From contig JAOUJU010000030.1 in NCBI GenBank assembly GCA_029883045.1, forward strand, positions 1 through 11,446: a stretch of 11,446 nt of DNA, in the 5' to 3' direction. This DNA comes from Rhodospirillaceae bacterium (lineage in GTDB: Bacteria; Pseudomonadota; Alphaproteobacteria; Rhodospirillales; Magnetovibrionaceae). A program made the translations under genes and the position numbers. Under the pieces are notes generated by a model. The model was not told where the DNA came from and ran no database searches. It saw only the letters and a list, made by a program, of their open reading frames with translations. This document shows positions 1 through 6,039 of the stretch, in pieces (the first letter of the stretch is position 1; each line of letters starts with the position of its first letter).

Positions 1-50
1 CTATTATTATTGCGACTATTATTGCGACGTATATTGCTGTCGTTCTTCAT
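1..50 (-). CDS. N-terminus of an Asn/Arg-rich protein, runs off left edge (possibly DUF4167)
   Basis: An ATG at 50-48 on the minus strand opens a frame that stays open to the window edge and reads MKNDSNIRRNNSRNNN. A good Shine-Dalgarno match, AGGGG (58-62 on the plus strand), lies seven bases upstream, which is the main reason to believe this start. Only 16 codons are visible. A very basic, Asn-rich start of this kind resembles the N-terminus of the small alphaproteobacterial DUF4167 proteins, but that is inference from composition alone. The 12-base tandem repeat at 5-28 lies inside it and gives the repeated Asn-Asn-Ser-Arg pattern. It is on the same strand as the slyX cluster but 226 bases downstream, so it probably has its own promoter. 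The reading frame is fairly secure; the family is a guess. Confidence 0.45.
   Translation of the reverse strand, partial: MKNDSNIRRNNSRNNN
5..28. repeat. Two perfect 12-base tandem copies
   Basis: The unit TATTATTGCGAC occurs twice without change at 5-16 and 17-28, preceded by a partial copy at 1-4. It falls inside the partial minus-strand reading frame at the left edge, where each unit encodes four residues and so keeps frame. It may continue beyond the window. Confidence 0.7.
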
Positions 51-276
51 TGAGAAGCCCCTGGATAACCGTGAGAAATAAAACACTGTTTATTAATGCC
101 ACAGTGGACGGATTTAGTTAACAATTTTCAAATAATACAGCCCAAAACCAGCAAAAACCTATGAAAAACGCATTAAAAACATCAAAAAATAGCCATTTAG
201 GATGAGAAACACCACCAAAACCAAGCCCAATCACACTGGCGTGGGCAGTTGCGGCGAAGAAATAGCCTAATACAGC
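51..276. other. Intergenic region between slyX and the left-edge gene
   Basis: This stretch holds no convincing coding frame. It is A-rich on the plus strand (about 121-220) and contains a weak inverted repeat, CACTGT at about 84-89 with ACAGTG at about 101-106. Near the slyX end, AGCCTAATA occurs twice in succession (about 264-282). No clear rho-independent terminator or strong promoter is visible, although the left-edge gene would need a promoter here unless it is read through from the slyX operon. Confidence 0.5.
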
Positions 277-483
277 CTAATAATGTGGCGGCTTTTCGCT
301 TGCCTCGCCCCCAGTGGGGATTTCGGCCTCAACCGAAGAAAGCCTATCTTCCAGCCTTTTTAAGCGTAGCTCCATCCGGTCAATTTGTTTCCATTGTTTG
401 GCAACGGTGTCGGAAAGTTCGGCGTTGTCTTGGGCCAAATGGGAAATTGTTTCTTCCAGTTTTTGGATTTTTTCTTCAGTCAT
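277..483 (-). CDS. slyX: SlyX family protein
   Basis: A 68-residue protein that is almost entirely one amphipathic helix, a predicted coiled coil over residues 3-52, ending in the characteristic PPHY motif of SlyX. Both the length and that tail match the family, whose biochemical role is unknown; the name comes from its position beside slyD in Escherichia coli, not from a shown function. The ATG start at 483 overlaps the meaB stop codon as ATGA, which points to translational coupling and fixes this start over a longer open frame reaching to 522. It is the last gene of the six-gene minus-strand cluster. The protein is expected to be cytoplasmic and oligomeric. Confidence 0.88.
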   Translation of the reverse strand: MTEEKIQKLEETISHLAQDNAELSDTVAKQWKQIDRMELRLKRLEDRLSSVEAEIPTGGEASEKPPHY

Positions 484-1466
484 GATTCTGTTTTTCCATT
501 TACCGCATCCAGCAAATCGCAAGCAGCGGTTCTAATATCGGTATCGCGCTTAAAAGCGCTTTCCAGTAATTCTTGTAAACGGCCATCGCGTTCACCCAAA
601 AGTTTCTCACGCAACATATCTTCGGCGGTTTTGATAATTCGCATTTCAAGTATCAAACGTTGCCTGTGTTGCATTTCACCTGTTTGTTCTAGGTGGGTGT
701 AATGATTGTGTATTACCTCAACCAGCTTTTCCACGCCCTCACCCGTTTCGGCGCTGGTGGAAATAACTGGTATCTGCCACTTGGGCTTCCCTTTATCGCC
801 CATATTTTTTCCCGAACGGCCAAGGCCCAACATGGCGGTTAATTCATTTACGGTTTTATCGGCATCAACACGGTCACATTTACTAACCACGTGAATGTCG
901 GCAATTTCTAACACACCTGCTTTGATTGCCTGTATTTCATCACCCAAGCCCGGAGCGGAAACAACAATTACACTGTGCGCTGCCTGCACAATATCAACTT
1001 CGTCTTGGCCGACACCTACGGTTTCAATTAACACAACATCAAACCCTGCGGCATCTAGCACATCAACAATATCAAGGCTGGCCCGGGCCAAGCCGCCCAA
1101 TGCGCCGCGTGTTGCCATAGAACGAATAAACACACCATCATCGTCGGCAAATCCGGTCATGCGCACCCGGTCACCCAAAATGGCGCCACCGGAAAACGGG
1201 CTAGATGGGTCTATGGCAACAATGCCGACGGTTTTTCCCTGCGTGCGTAATATTCTCGTAAGAGCCGCCACCAATGTTGATTTACCTGAACCGGGAACAC
1301 CAGTAAGACCTATCACGTGGGCAGAGCCAGCGTGACGATGTAATGTTGCCATAAGTTCAGATGCTTTTTCACTGCGCCCTTCGGCCACCGACATGGCGCG
1401 CGCAATGGCACGGGGCTTACCCGCCAGCACGCCATCTATTAAATCGGCAACACTATCGTCGCTCAT
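480..1466 (-). CDS. meaB: MeaB/ArgK-type G3E GTPase, methylmalonyl-CoA mutase chaperone
   Basis: A 328-residue protein of the MeaB/ArgK family. These GTPases load and protect the adenosylcobalamin cofactor of methylmalonyl-CoA mutase; the old ArgK name reflects a transport-kinase role that is no longer favoured. Visible motifs are the P-loop GVPGSGKS at residues 56-63, the IDPSSPFSGGAILGDR stretch at 85-100, and the Walker B/switch region DVVLIETVGVGQDEVD at 143-158. A C-terminal helical dimerisation arm follows. The base-specificity motif, normally NKxD, reads SKCD at 195-198, so the usual Asn is replaced by Ser. The length is normal for the family. The start overlaps the gamma-carbonic anhydrase stop as ATGA and the stop overlaps slyX in the same way. 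No mutase gene is present here, so the partner must be encoded elsewhere. Confidence 0.92.
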   Translation of the reverse strand: MSDDSVADLIDGVLAGKPRAIARAMSVAEGRSEKASELMATLHRHAGSAHVIGLTGVPGSGKSTLVAALTRILRTQGKTVGIVAIDPSSPFSGGAILGDRVRMTGFADDDGVFIRSMATRGALGGLARASLDIVDVLDAAGFDVVLIETVGVGQDEVDIVQAAHSVIVVSAPGLGDEIQAIKAGVLEIADIHVVSKCDRVDADKTVNELTAMLGLGRSGKNMGDKGKPKWQIPVISTSAETGEGVEKLVEVIHNHYTHLEQTGEMQHRQRLILEMRIIKTAEDMLREKLLGERDGRLQELLESAFKRDTDIRTAACDLLDAVNGKTES

Positions 1467-1993
1467 TTTTTTGCATCCATTTCTATTTCAATATATTCGC
1501 GCGCCAGCTTTACGTAGTGCGGTGCGGTGTATTCAATCATGGCGATTTCAGTTTCGCCTATTTTGCGCATAAACTTTGCTGGGCTGCCTGCCCATAATTC
1601 CCCAGCCGGAATACGTTTGCCCGGGGTCAACAATGCCCCGGCGGCTAACATTGCGCCCTTTTCCACCACACAACCATCCATGATGCAGGCTTTCATTCCG
1701 ATAAAACATCCGTCTTCTATGGTGCAGGCGTGAATAAGCGCCATATGGCCAATGGTAACATTGTTACCAATTTTGGTTTCAAACTGGCTGGAAACATGGA
1801 CAACGGTGCCGTCTTGAATATTGCTGCCTGAACCGATGTTAACTTTGTTAACATCACCGCGAATTGTGCAGCCATACCAGATCGAGCTATCCTTACCGAT
1901 TTTTACGTCACCGGTGATGGTTGCGGTTGCGGCGATAAACGTGCTTTTGTCGATTTCAGGTTCAATACCGCGATACGGAAGAATAACTGGCAT
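1463..1993 (-). CDS. Gamma-carbonic-anhydrase-like hexapeptide-repeat protein
   Basis: A 176-residue left-handed beta-helix protein of the gamma-class carbonic anhydrase/YrdA/PaaY group. Hexapeptide repeats run from about residue 25 to 125. The three expected zinc ligands are visible as His66 (VVHV), His83 (IGHM) and His88 (IHAC), and the conserved RGD is at 45-47. The closing GSPAK signature is at 136-140, followed by a C-terminal helix. Proteins of this group are trimeric; some hydrate CO2 and others have no measured activity or act as thioesterases, so ligand conservation supports metal binding but not a specific reaction. The ATG at 1993 has AAGGA eight bases upstream. It lies 11 bases after the cupin gene and overlaps meaB by four bases, so it belongs to the same operon. 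Confidence 0.9.
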   Translation of the reverse strand: MPVILPYRGIEPEIDKSTFIAATATITGDVKIGKDSSIWYGCTIRGDVNKVNIGSGSNIQDGTVVHVSSQFETKIGNNVTIGHMALIHACTIEDGCFIGMKACIMDGCVVEKGAMLAAGALLTPGKRIPAGELWAGSPAKFMRKIGETEIAMIEYTAPHYVKLAREYIEIEMDAKK

Positions 1994-2004
1994 AATTAAT
2001 ATCC

Positions 2005-2316
2005 TTATACGCTACAGGCGCGCTCTATAACCAAAATACGGGCAACGCCGTCGGGGTGGGCAACGTGTTCGTCACCCGCTTCTACATGGCAAATATCGCC
2101 AACCTCAAGTCGGTGGATCAATTCGTTACCGTCTTTGCGATAATGCATATCAACCGCACCATCAATAACCACCAACACTTCCTCGCCATTGTTTACATGC
2201 CATTTATACGGCTTATCAGTCCAGTGCAGGCGCACCGTCGCATCATTAAGCGATGATATATCAAGCGCATCCCACGCATTGGCGGCGGTAAAGTTTTGCG
2301 GTTTGATAAAGCGCAT
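2005..2316 (-). CDS. Small single-domain cupin protein
   Basis: A 103-residue protein spanning one cupin barrel. The first cupin motif is around residues 38-53 (WHVNNGEE, with His40 and Glu45/46), and the second is around 81-88 (GDEHVAHP, with His84 and His87). These residues could bind one metal ion, but the usual HxH pair of motif 1 is reduced to one His, so metal binding is likely and not certain. The family covers isomerases, dioxygenases and sugar-binding regulators; nothing here picks out a substrate. A Shine-Dalgarno AAAGGT lies eight bases before the ATG and overlaps the end of the upstream alpha/beta hydrolase gene, which supports coupled expression. Confidence 0.82.
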   Translation of the reverse strand: MRFIKPQNFTAANAWDALDISSLNDATVRLHWTDKPYKWHVNNGEEVLVVIDGAVDMHYRKDGNELIHRLEVGDICHVEAGDEHVAHPDGVARILVIERACSV

Positions 2317-2322
2317 ATGTTT

Positions 2323-3024
2323 TTACCTTTGCATCCATTTTCTGAAGGCGTTGTTAACTGCTTCGGGTTGTTCCAGTGGTGCAAGATGGCCTGAATGTTC
2401 TACCACCACAAGGGTTGCGCTATCGCCAATTCCATCAGCCATTTCTTGATGTATTTCTGGCGGTGTCAGCATGTCTTCGCGTCCACATAAAATCAATGTT
2501 GGGCAATTTATGTTTTTTAGATCCGGTCTTGAATCAACCCGGTGCATCAGTGCAGTTTGTTGACGCAAAAAAGCATCCTTGCCAATATTTTCTGCCATTT
2601 GTAAAACCACGTCGCCAATACCGGGTTTATTAACATGGTCGGGATGAACCAAATTAGGTAACAACATTGGCGTAACGCCCCTGAACTTTCCGTGCGTGGC
2701 AAGCTCCATCATTGATTTTCGACGTTTAGTTTGTTCTGGAGTATCGGCCCGGGCCGACGTATCAACTAAGGCAAGGCGTTCAATTCTATTTGGTTCTTGG
2801 CGCATAATTTCTTGGGCAACATAGCCACCCATGGAAAGGCCCGCCAATGAAAACTTTTCCGGTGCCCGGCGCAAAACTGCACGGGCTAAATCTGGGATGT
2901 TATCTTCGCGGGTAATATCGGCGACCTCAACATCTGCCACATCGCCAAGGGCGCTAACCTGATGCGCCCATAAGCGTTCATCATTCAAAAGGCCGGGTAT
3001 AAGTATAAGTTTATTTTTTGGCAT
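2323..3024 (-). CDS. Alpha/beta hydrolase
   Basis: A 233-residue soluble alpha/beta hydrolase with no signal peptide. The early strand and oxyanion loop LILIPGLLND is at 6-15, the nucleophile elbow GLSMG at 62-66 puts the catalytic Ser at 64, a probable acid Asp184 sits in GREDMLTPP, and His213 follows in EHSGHLAPLEQPE. The triad is therefore complete. The C-terminal pattern is like that of MenH/BioH-type and 3-oxoadipate-enol-lactonase-like hydrolases, but the substrate cannot be read from sequence. It begins five bases after the isochorismatase-family gene and ends six bases before the cupin gene. No strong Shine-Dalgarno is seen, so translation may rely on coupling to the upstream gene. 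Confidence 0.88.
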   Translation of the reverse strand: MPKNKLILIPGLLNDERLWAHQVSALGDVADVEVADITREDNIPDLARAVLRRAPEKFSLAGLSMGGYVAQEIMRQEPNRIERLALVDTSARADTPEQTKRRKSMMELATHGKFRGVTPMLLPNLVHPDHVNKPGIGDVVLQMAENIGKDAFLRQQTALMHRVDSRPDLKNINCPTLILCGREDMLTPPEIHQEMADGIGDSATLVVVEHSGHLAPLEQPEAVNNAFRKWMQR

Positions 3025-3029
3025 TTATT

Positions 3030-3572
3030 TTATTTAACCAGCTTACTTATTTCTTTGAATTCGGGTGTTCCGGCTCGGCGTAACCATTCAAACAATACCA
3101 TTTCGGTTGTTACTATTTCGGCCCCGGCACTTTGCGCCCTATCCATTCCAATCATATGATTGGCCGACGTGCGTGACGATGTTGCATCGGCCACCACAAA
3201 TACTTTAACGCCGTTGGCAATAAGTTCGATTGTTGTTTGCAAAACGCAAACATGGGCCTCTATTCCACATATTATCGCTTGGGTTTTGTTCAACGCATTA
3301 AAATGCTGGGCAAAGCGTTCGTCGGCCATACAGGAAAATGTTTCTTTTTCCTGAACCGCACCATCGCTCAACAGCGATAAAACCGGTTCAACCAAATGAC
3401 CAAGGCCCTTGGGGTATTGTTCGGATGCCAGCACATCAACACCCAAAATGGATGCGCCCTTTATCAGGTGCTTGGAATTTTCCACCACCATGTCGGGGGC
3501 ATTCATCACCGGCAACAGGCGTTCTTGGATGTCTATTATCAGCAAGGCTGATTGATCTTTGTCTATTAACAA
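3030..3572 (-). CDS. Isochorismatase-family cysteine hydrolase
   Basis: A 180-residue protein of the isochorismatase-like superfamily, in the YcaC-like branch rather than the siderophore isochorismatases. The catalytic set is complete: Asp14 (LIIDIQERL), Lys76 (QEKETFSC) and Cys109 in CGIEAHVCV at 102-110, which includes the typical cis-peptide region. Members hydrolyse C-N or ether bonds in small molecules such as nicotinamide, N-carbamoyl compounds or isochorismate; the substrate here is unknown. The start is a TTG at 3572 with AAGGAG nine bases upstream, and there is no in-frame ATG in a better position. As the first gene of the minus-strand cluster, it sits next to the divergent promoter region shared with the helicase gene. 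Confidence 0.88.
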   Translation of the reverse strand: MLIDKDQSALLIIDIQERLLPVMNAPDMVVENSKHLIKGASILGVDVLASEQYPKGLGHLVEPVLSLLSDGAVQEKETFSCMADERFAQHFNALNKTQAIICGIEAHVCVLQTTIELIANGVKVFVVADATSSRTSANHMIGMDRAQSAGAEIVTTEMVLFEWLRRAGTPEFKEISKLVK

Positions 3573-3581
3573 GGGTTGGCG

Positions 3582-3587
3582 CTCCTT
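3582..3587 (-). promoter_or_regulatory. Shine-Dalgarno deciding the TTG start of the isochorismatase gene
   Basis: The minus strand reads AAGGAG here, nine bases before TTG at 3572-3570. The first in-frame ATG lies well inside the conserved domain, past the catalytic Asp14, so this ribosome binding site supports the non-ATG start. Confidence 0.65.
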
Positions 3588-3700
3588 GAATTTTGATAAA
3601 ATGCGAGTCGTTCCCCCTCAACGTATCCCAAGCATCGCCCAAGGCCAAGGCGAGAAAGCTATGTTAACTGCCTGAAAATGGCCAGATTTCCCCTATTTCA

Positions 3701-3730
3701 TTGACATTGCAGCCCGAACGTGGTGTTAAT
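3701..3730 (+). promoter_or_regulatory. Candidate sigma-70 promoter for the rhlE gene
   Basis: A perfect -35 hexamer TTGACA at 3701-3706 is followed after 18 bases by GTTAAT at 3725-3730, a 4-of-6 match to the -10 consensus. Transcription would start near 3737. That leaves a leader of about 27 bases if the helicase starts at 3764, or about 96 bases if it starts at 3833. This is a motif match only. Confidence 0.4.
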
Positions 3731-3832
3731 CCGGCCAACCAGATTTAAAATAACAACTTATTTATGAAAGCCCAGATTAGGGTTTTGACGGACCAGAACA
3801 AACCTGACCATCAAGCCCGATCTAAAAATTGC

Positions 3833-5365
3833 ATGACATTTGCCAATACCGGACTAGGTGACAATGTGCTGCGCGCTGTAAGCGAAGCAGGATATGAAAC
3901 CCCCACCCCAATACAAGAAAAAGCCATCCCCGTGGTTATGATGGGGCGCGATATACTTGGTTGTGCCCAAACTGGCACCGGAAAAACCGCATCCTTTACC
4001 CTGCCGATGATTGATGTTCTTGCCCATGGTCGGGCGCGCATGCGTATGCCGCGCTCGCTTATATTGGAACCAACCCGCGAACTAGCAGCGCAGGTTGCAC
4101 AAAATTTTGATACCTATGGCAAATATTCCAAACTATCAAAAGCATTGCTTATTGGTGGAACCGACATGGCGGCACAAGCAAAGCTGCTTGACCGTGGTGT
4201 TGACGTTTTAATCGCCACCCCAGGCCGGTTAATGGATATGTTTGAACGTGGCCACATTTTGATGAACGACATCAAGATACTGGTTATTGATGAAGCCGAC
4301 CGTATGCTCGACATGGGTTTTATTCCCGATGTTGAAAAAATTGTAAAATTGTTGCCGCCATTGCGCCAAACATTGTTCTTTTCTGCAACTATGGCACCTG
4401 AAATAAAAAAATTGGCCGACAAGTTTTTGATGAACCCAAAGGAAATTTCCGTTTCCGCACCGGCATCTGCTTCGGAAATGATTGTTCAGGGCATTTCCAT
4501 TCTAAAGGTTCCGCCCCACGTTCGTGGAATGGATGCCAAAAAGAAACTTAAACGCGATGCCTTGCGTGCGCTTATCAAACACGAAGAAGTAAAAGACGCG
4601 ATTATTTTTTGTAACCGTAAAACCGATATTACAACGGTTTATAAATCGCTTTCCAAGCATGGCTTTAAGGTTGGCCAGCTGCATGGTGATATGAGCCAGC
4701 CCGCCCGGACCGAAATGCTTGCCAATTTCAAGGCAAAGAAATTTAATATACTTGTATGTTCTGATGTTGCCGCGCGCGGTCTTGATATTCCAGATCTTTC
4801 CCACGTGTTTAACTATGATGTTCCCATGCGCGATGAAGATTACGTTCACCGTATTGGCCGAACCGGACGCGCCGGACGCGAAGGCCATGCATTTTCAATT
4901 GCCCTGCCCGAAGACGGAAAATACATTACCGCCATCGAAGCCTTGATCGGTACCACAATTCCCCGCATTCCCATCCCCGACTTTGACGAAGGTCAGCCGG
5001 ACAAAGGTGATGGGCGCGGGGCGCGTGGAACTGGCAACAGGCCACCACGCAGTGAAAAAAATGAGAGCGATAAAAAACCGCGTAGTCGTGGTGGACGTGG
5101 GCGCAACAAGCCATCTGGAAAGCCCCCGGTTAGCGAAGCAAAAACTGATACACCAATAAAACCTGAGGCCAACAAACCAGCCGAAGCAAAACCAACGGAA
5201 GCAAAGCCTGCTGATGTAAAGCCTGTTGATGTAAAGCCCGTTGAAAAAAAACAGTCCGATAGAAATTCCCACGGGGAAAAGAAACCGGGCCACGGTAGCG
5301 AAGGCGAAGAAGGAAGCGGCCTTGGCGGAACCGACCACATGCCAGCATTTTTAAAAGGCAGCTAA
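3833..5365 (+). CDS. rhlE: RhlE-type DEAD-box ATP-dependent RNA helicase with basic repeat tail
   Basis: A DEAD-box RNA helicase, expected to unwind structured RNA in ribosome assembly or mRNA turnover. Numbered from this start, the motifs in order are the Q motif GYETPTPIQ (20-28), motif I AQTGTGKT (45-52), PTRELA (80-85), TPGR (129-132), DEAD (153-156), SAT (184-186), IFCN (258-261), DVAARGLDI (311-319) and HRIGRTGRAG (339-348). From about residue 385 a disordered tail follows with an RSRGGRGR box and five P-x-x-x-K units, a likely RNA-binding extension. I chose this ATG because MTFANTGL aligns with the usual family N-terminus. An in-frame ATG at 3764 would add 23 residues unlike the family, and neither start has a clear Shine-Dalgarno. 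The gene is convergent with the LysE gene, 24 bases away. Confidence 0.9.
   Translation: MTFANTGLGDNVLRAVSEAGYETPTPIQEKAIPVVMMGRDILGCAQTGTGKTASFTLPMIDVLAHGRARMRMPRSLILEPTRELAAQVAQNFDTYGKYSKLSKALLIGGTDMAAQAKLLDRGVDVLIATPGRLMDMFERGHILMNDIKILVIDEADRMLDMGFIPDVEKIVKLLPPLRQTLFFSATMAPEIKKLADKFLMNPKEISVSAPASASEMIVQGISILKVPPHVRGMDAKKKLKRDALRALIKHEEVKDAIIFCNRKTDITTVYKSLSKHGFKVGQLHGDMSQPARTEMLANFKAKKFNILVCSDVAARGLDIPDLSHVFNYDVPMRDEDYVHRIGRTGRAGREGHAFSIALPEDGKYITAIEALIGTTIPRIPIPDFDEGQPDKGDGRGARGTGNRPPRSEKNESDKKPRSRGGRGRNKPSGKPPVSEAKTDTPIKPEANKPAEAKPTEAKPADVKPVDVKPVEKKQSDRNSHGEKKPGHGSEGEEGSGLGGTDHMPAFLKGS
5177..5251 (+). repeat. Five 15-base in-frame repeats encoding P-x-x-x-K units
   Basis: Five consecutive 15-base units encode PAEAK, PTEAK, PADVK, PVDVK and PVEKK in the tail of the RhlE helicase. 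The third and fourth units are nearly identical in DNA (GATGTAAAGCC occurs in both), which suggests recent duplication by slippage or unequal exchange. Such alternating Pro/Ala/acid/Lys tails are disordered and vary in length between relatives. Confidence 0.8.
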
Positions 5366-5389
5366 CGCCTCAGCCTTTAACGCCACGCC

Positions 5390-6022
5390 TTAACGCAGGT
5401 CTGACGCCAGCGCTATTCCAAATAAAATAAACAACGCGCCTGAAATCTTGCTCATCTTTCCGGCTAAGGCCGAACCTGATTTGGCCCGGGCTTTCGCCGC
5501 TATCAGCGCATACCCCATCAATGCGCTAAATGATAACACCAACAACGTCGCCCCCATGATGACAAGTTGGCTCCACACCGGGCGAGACAAATCCAAAAAC
5601 TGTGGAAACAATGCACCAATAAGCAGCAATGCCTTGGGGTTGCTGAGCGCCACCCCTATTCCTTGAAAGTATGATTTTCTTGCCGAGAAAACTTTTGCGG
5701 GTTTTATTTCACTGCTTACATCAGTTGTGGAAATTTTTTGCTTCACAAAAATTAATCTGAAACCCAGATACACCAGATAAAGCCCGCCAATAATTCTTAG
5801 GTAAGTTATTATTTGTGACGAATTTTCAAGCACCGTGCCAATACCGACAATGCTAATGGCGATTAAAATTACCAATCCAGTTTCATTTCCCATAATGGCA
5901 AAAAATGCGCCACGCGCGCCGTTCAGCCCGCCATGGGTCAGTGCCAACAAAACCGCTGGCCCCGGCGACAACACGGCGGCAATGGTTACGGCAACAAATG
6001 AAAACCATAAATCAAAGTTCAT
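5390..6022 (-). CDS. LysE/RhtB-family amino acid exporter
   Basis: A 210-residue integral inner-membrane protein of the LysE/RhtB superfamily, which exports amino acids such as homoserine, threonine or lysine. The family marks are SPGPAVLLAL at residues 19-28, GIGVALSNPKALL at 121-133 and FPQFLD at 139-144. About six hydrophobic segments are visible (roughly 4-26, 43-65, 70-92, 128-148, 150-175 and 190-208), and the length is typical. The substrate cannot be told from sequence. It begins 17 bases after the thiSG stop, so the two may share a transcript, though the Shine-Dalgarno is weak. It ends 24 bases from the convergent rhlE stop and no clear terminator hairpin lies between them. Confidence 0.88.
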   Translation of the reverse strand: MNFDLWFSFVAVTIAAVLSPGPAVLLALTHGGLNGARGAFFAIMGNETGLVILIAISIVGIGTVLENSSQIITYLRIIGGLYLVYLGFRLIFVKQKISTTDVSSEIKPAKVFSARKSYFQGIGVALSNPKALLLIGALFPQFLDLSRPVWSQLVIMGATLLVLSFSALMGYALIAAKARAKSGSALAGKMSKISGALFILFGIALASDLR

Positions 6023-6039
6023 AAATAAAATCCAGAATT

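Noticed and set aside
161..205. A 14-codon plus-strand frame starting MKNALKTSKN in the A-rich gap
   Set aside because: It has no ribosome binding site, its composition just mirrors the A-rich DNA, and frames this short arise easily by chance.
225..246. Possible terminator hairpin after slyX (GCCCA paired with TGGGC)
   Set aside because: The stem is only five pairs with a 12-base loop, and the following T-rich run is interrupted by many G residues, so it is not a convincing rho-independent terminator.
895..1335. A 146-codon plus-strand frame opposite meaB
   Set aside because: It is antisense to a gene with complete GTPase motifs, and its Pro/Thr/Ser-rich translation looks like a complementary-strand artefact.
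3593..3621. Possible minus-strand promoter TTGAGG, 17 bases, TATCAA before the isochorismatase gene
   Set aside because: Both boxes match at 4 of 6, and the predicted transcription start would fall inside the Shine-Dalgarno sequence, which makes it unlikely to drive the operon.
4895..5340. Several long open frames on the minus strand opposite the rhlE tail
   Set aside because: They are shadows of the low-complexity Lys/Pro/Ala coding region and show no recognisable domain, while the plus-strand frame has all DEAD-box motifs.
5366..5389. Repeated TAACGC words between the rhlE and LysE stops, considered as a bidirectional terminator
   Set aside because: They are direct repeats and not inverted ones, so no stable hairpin forms.
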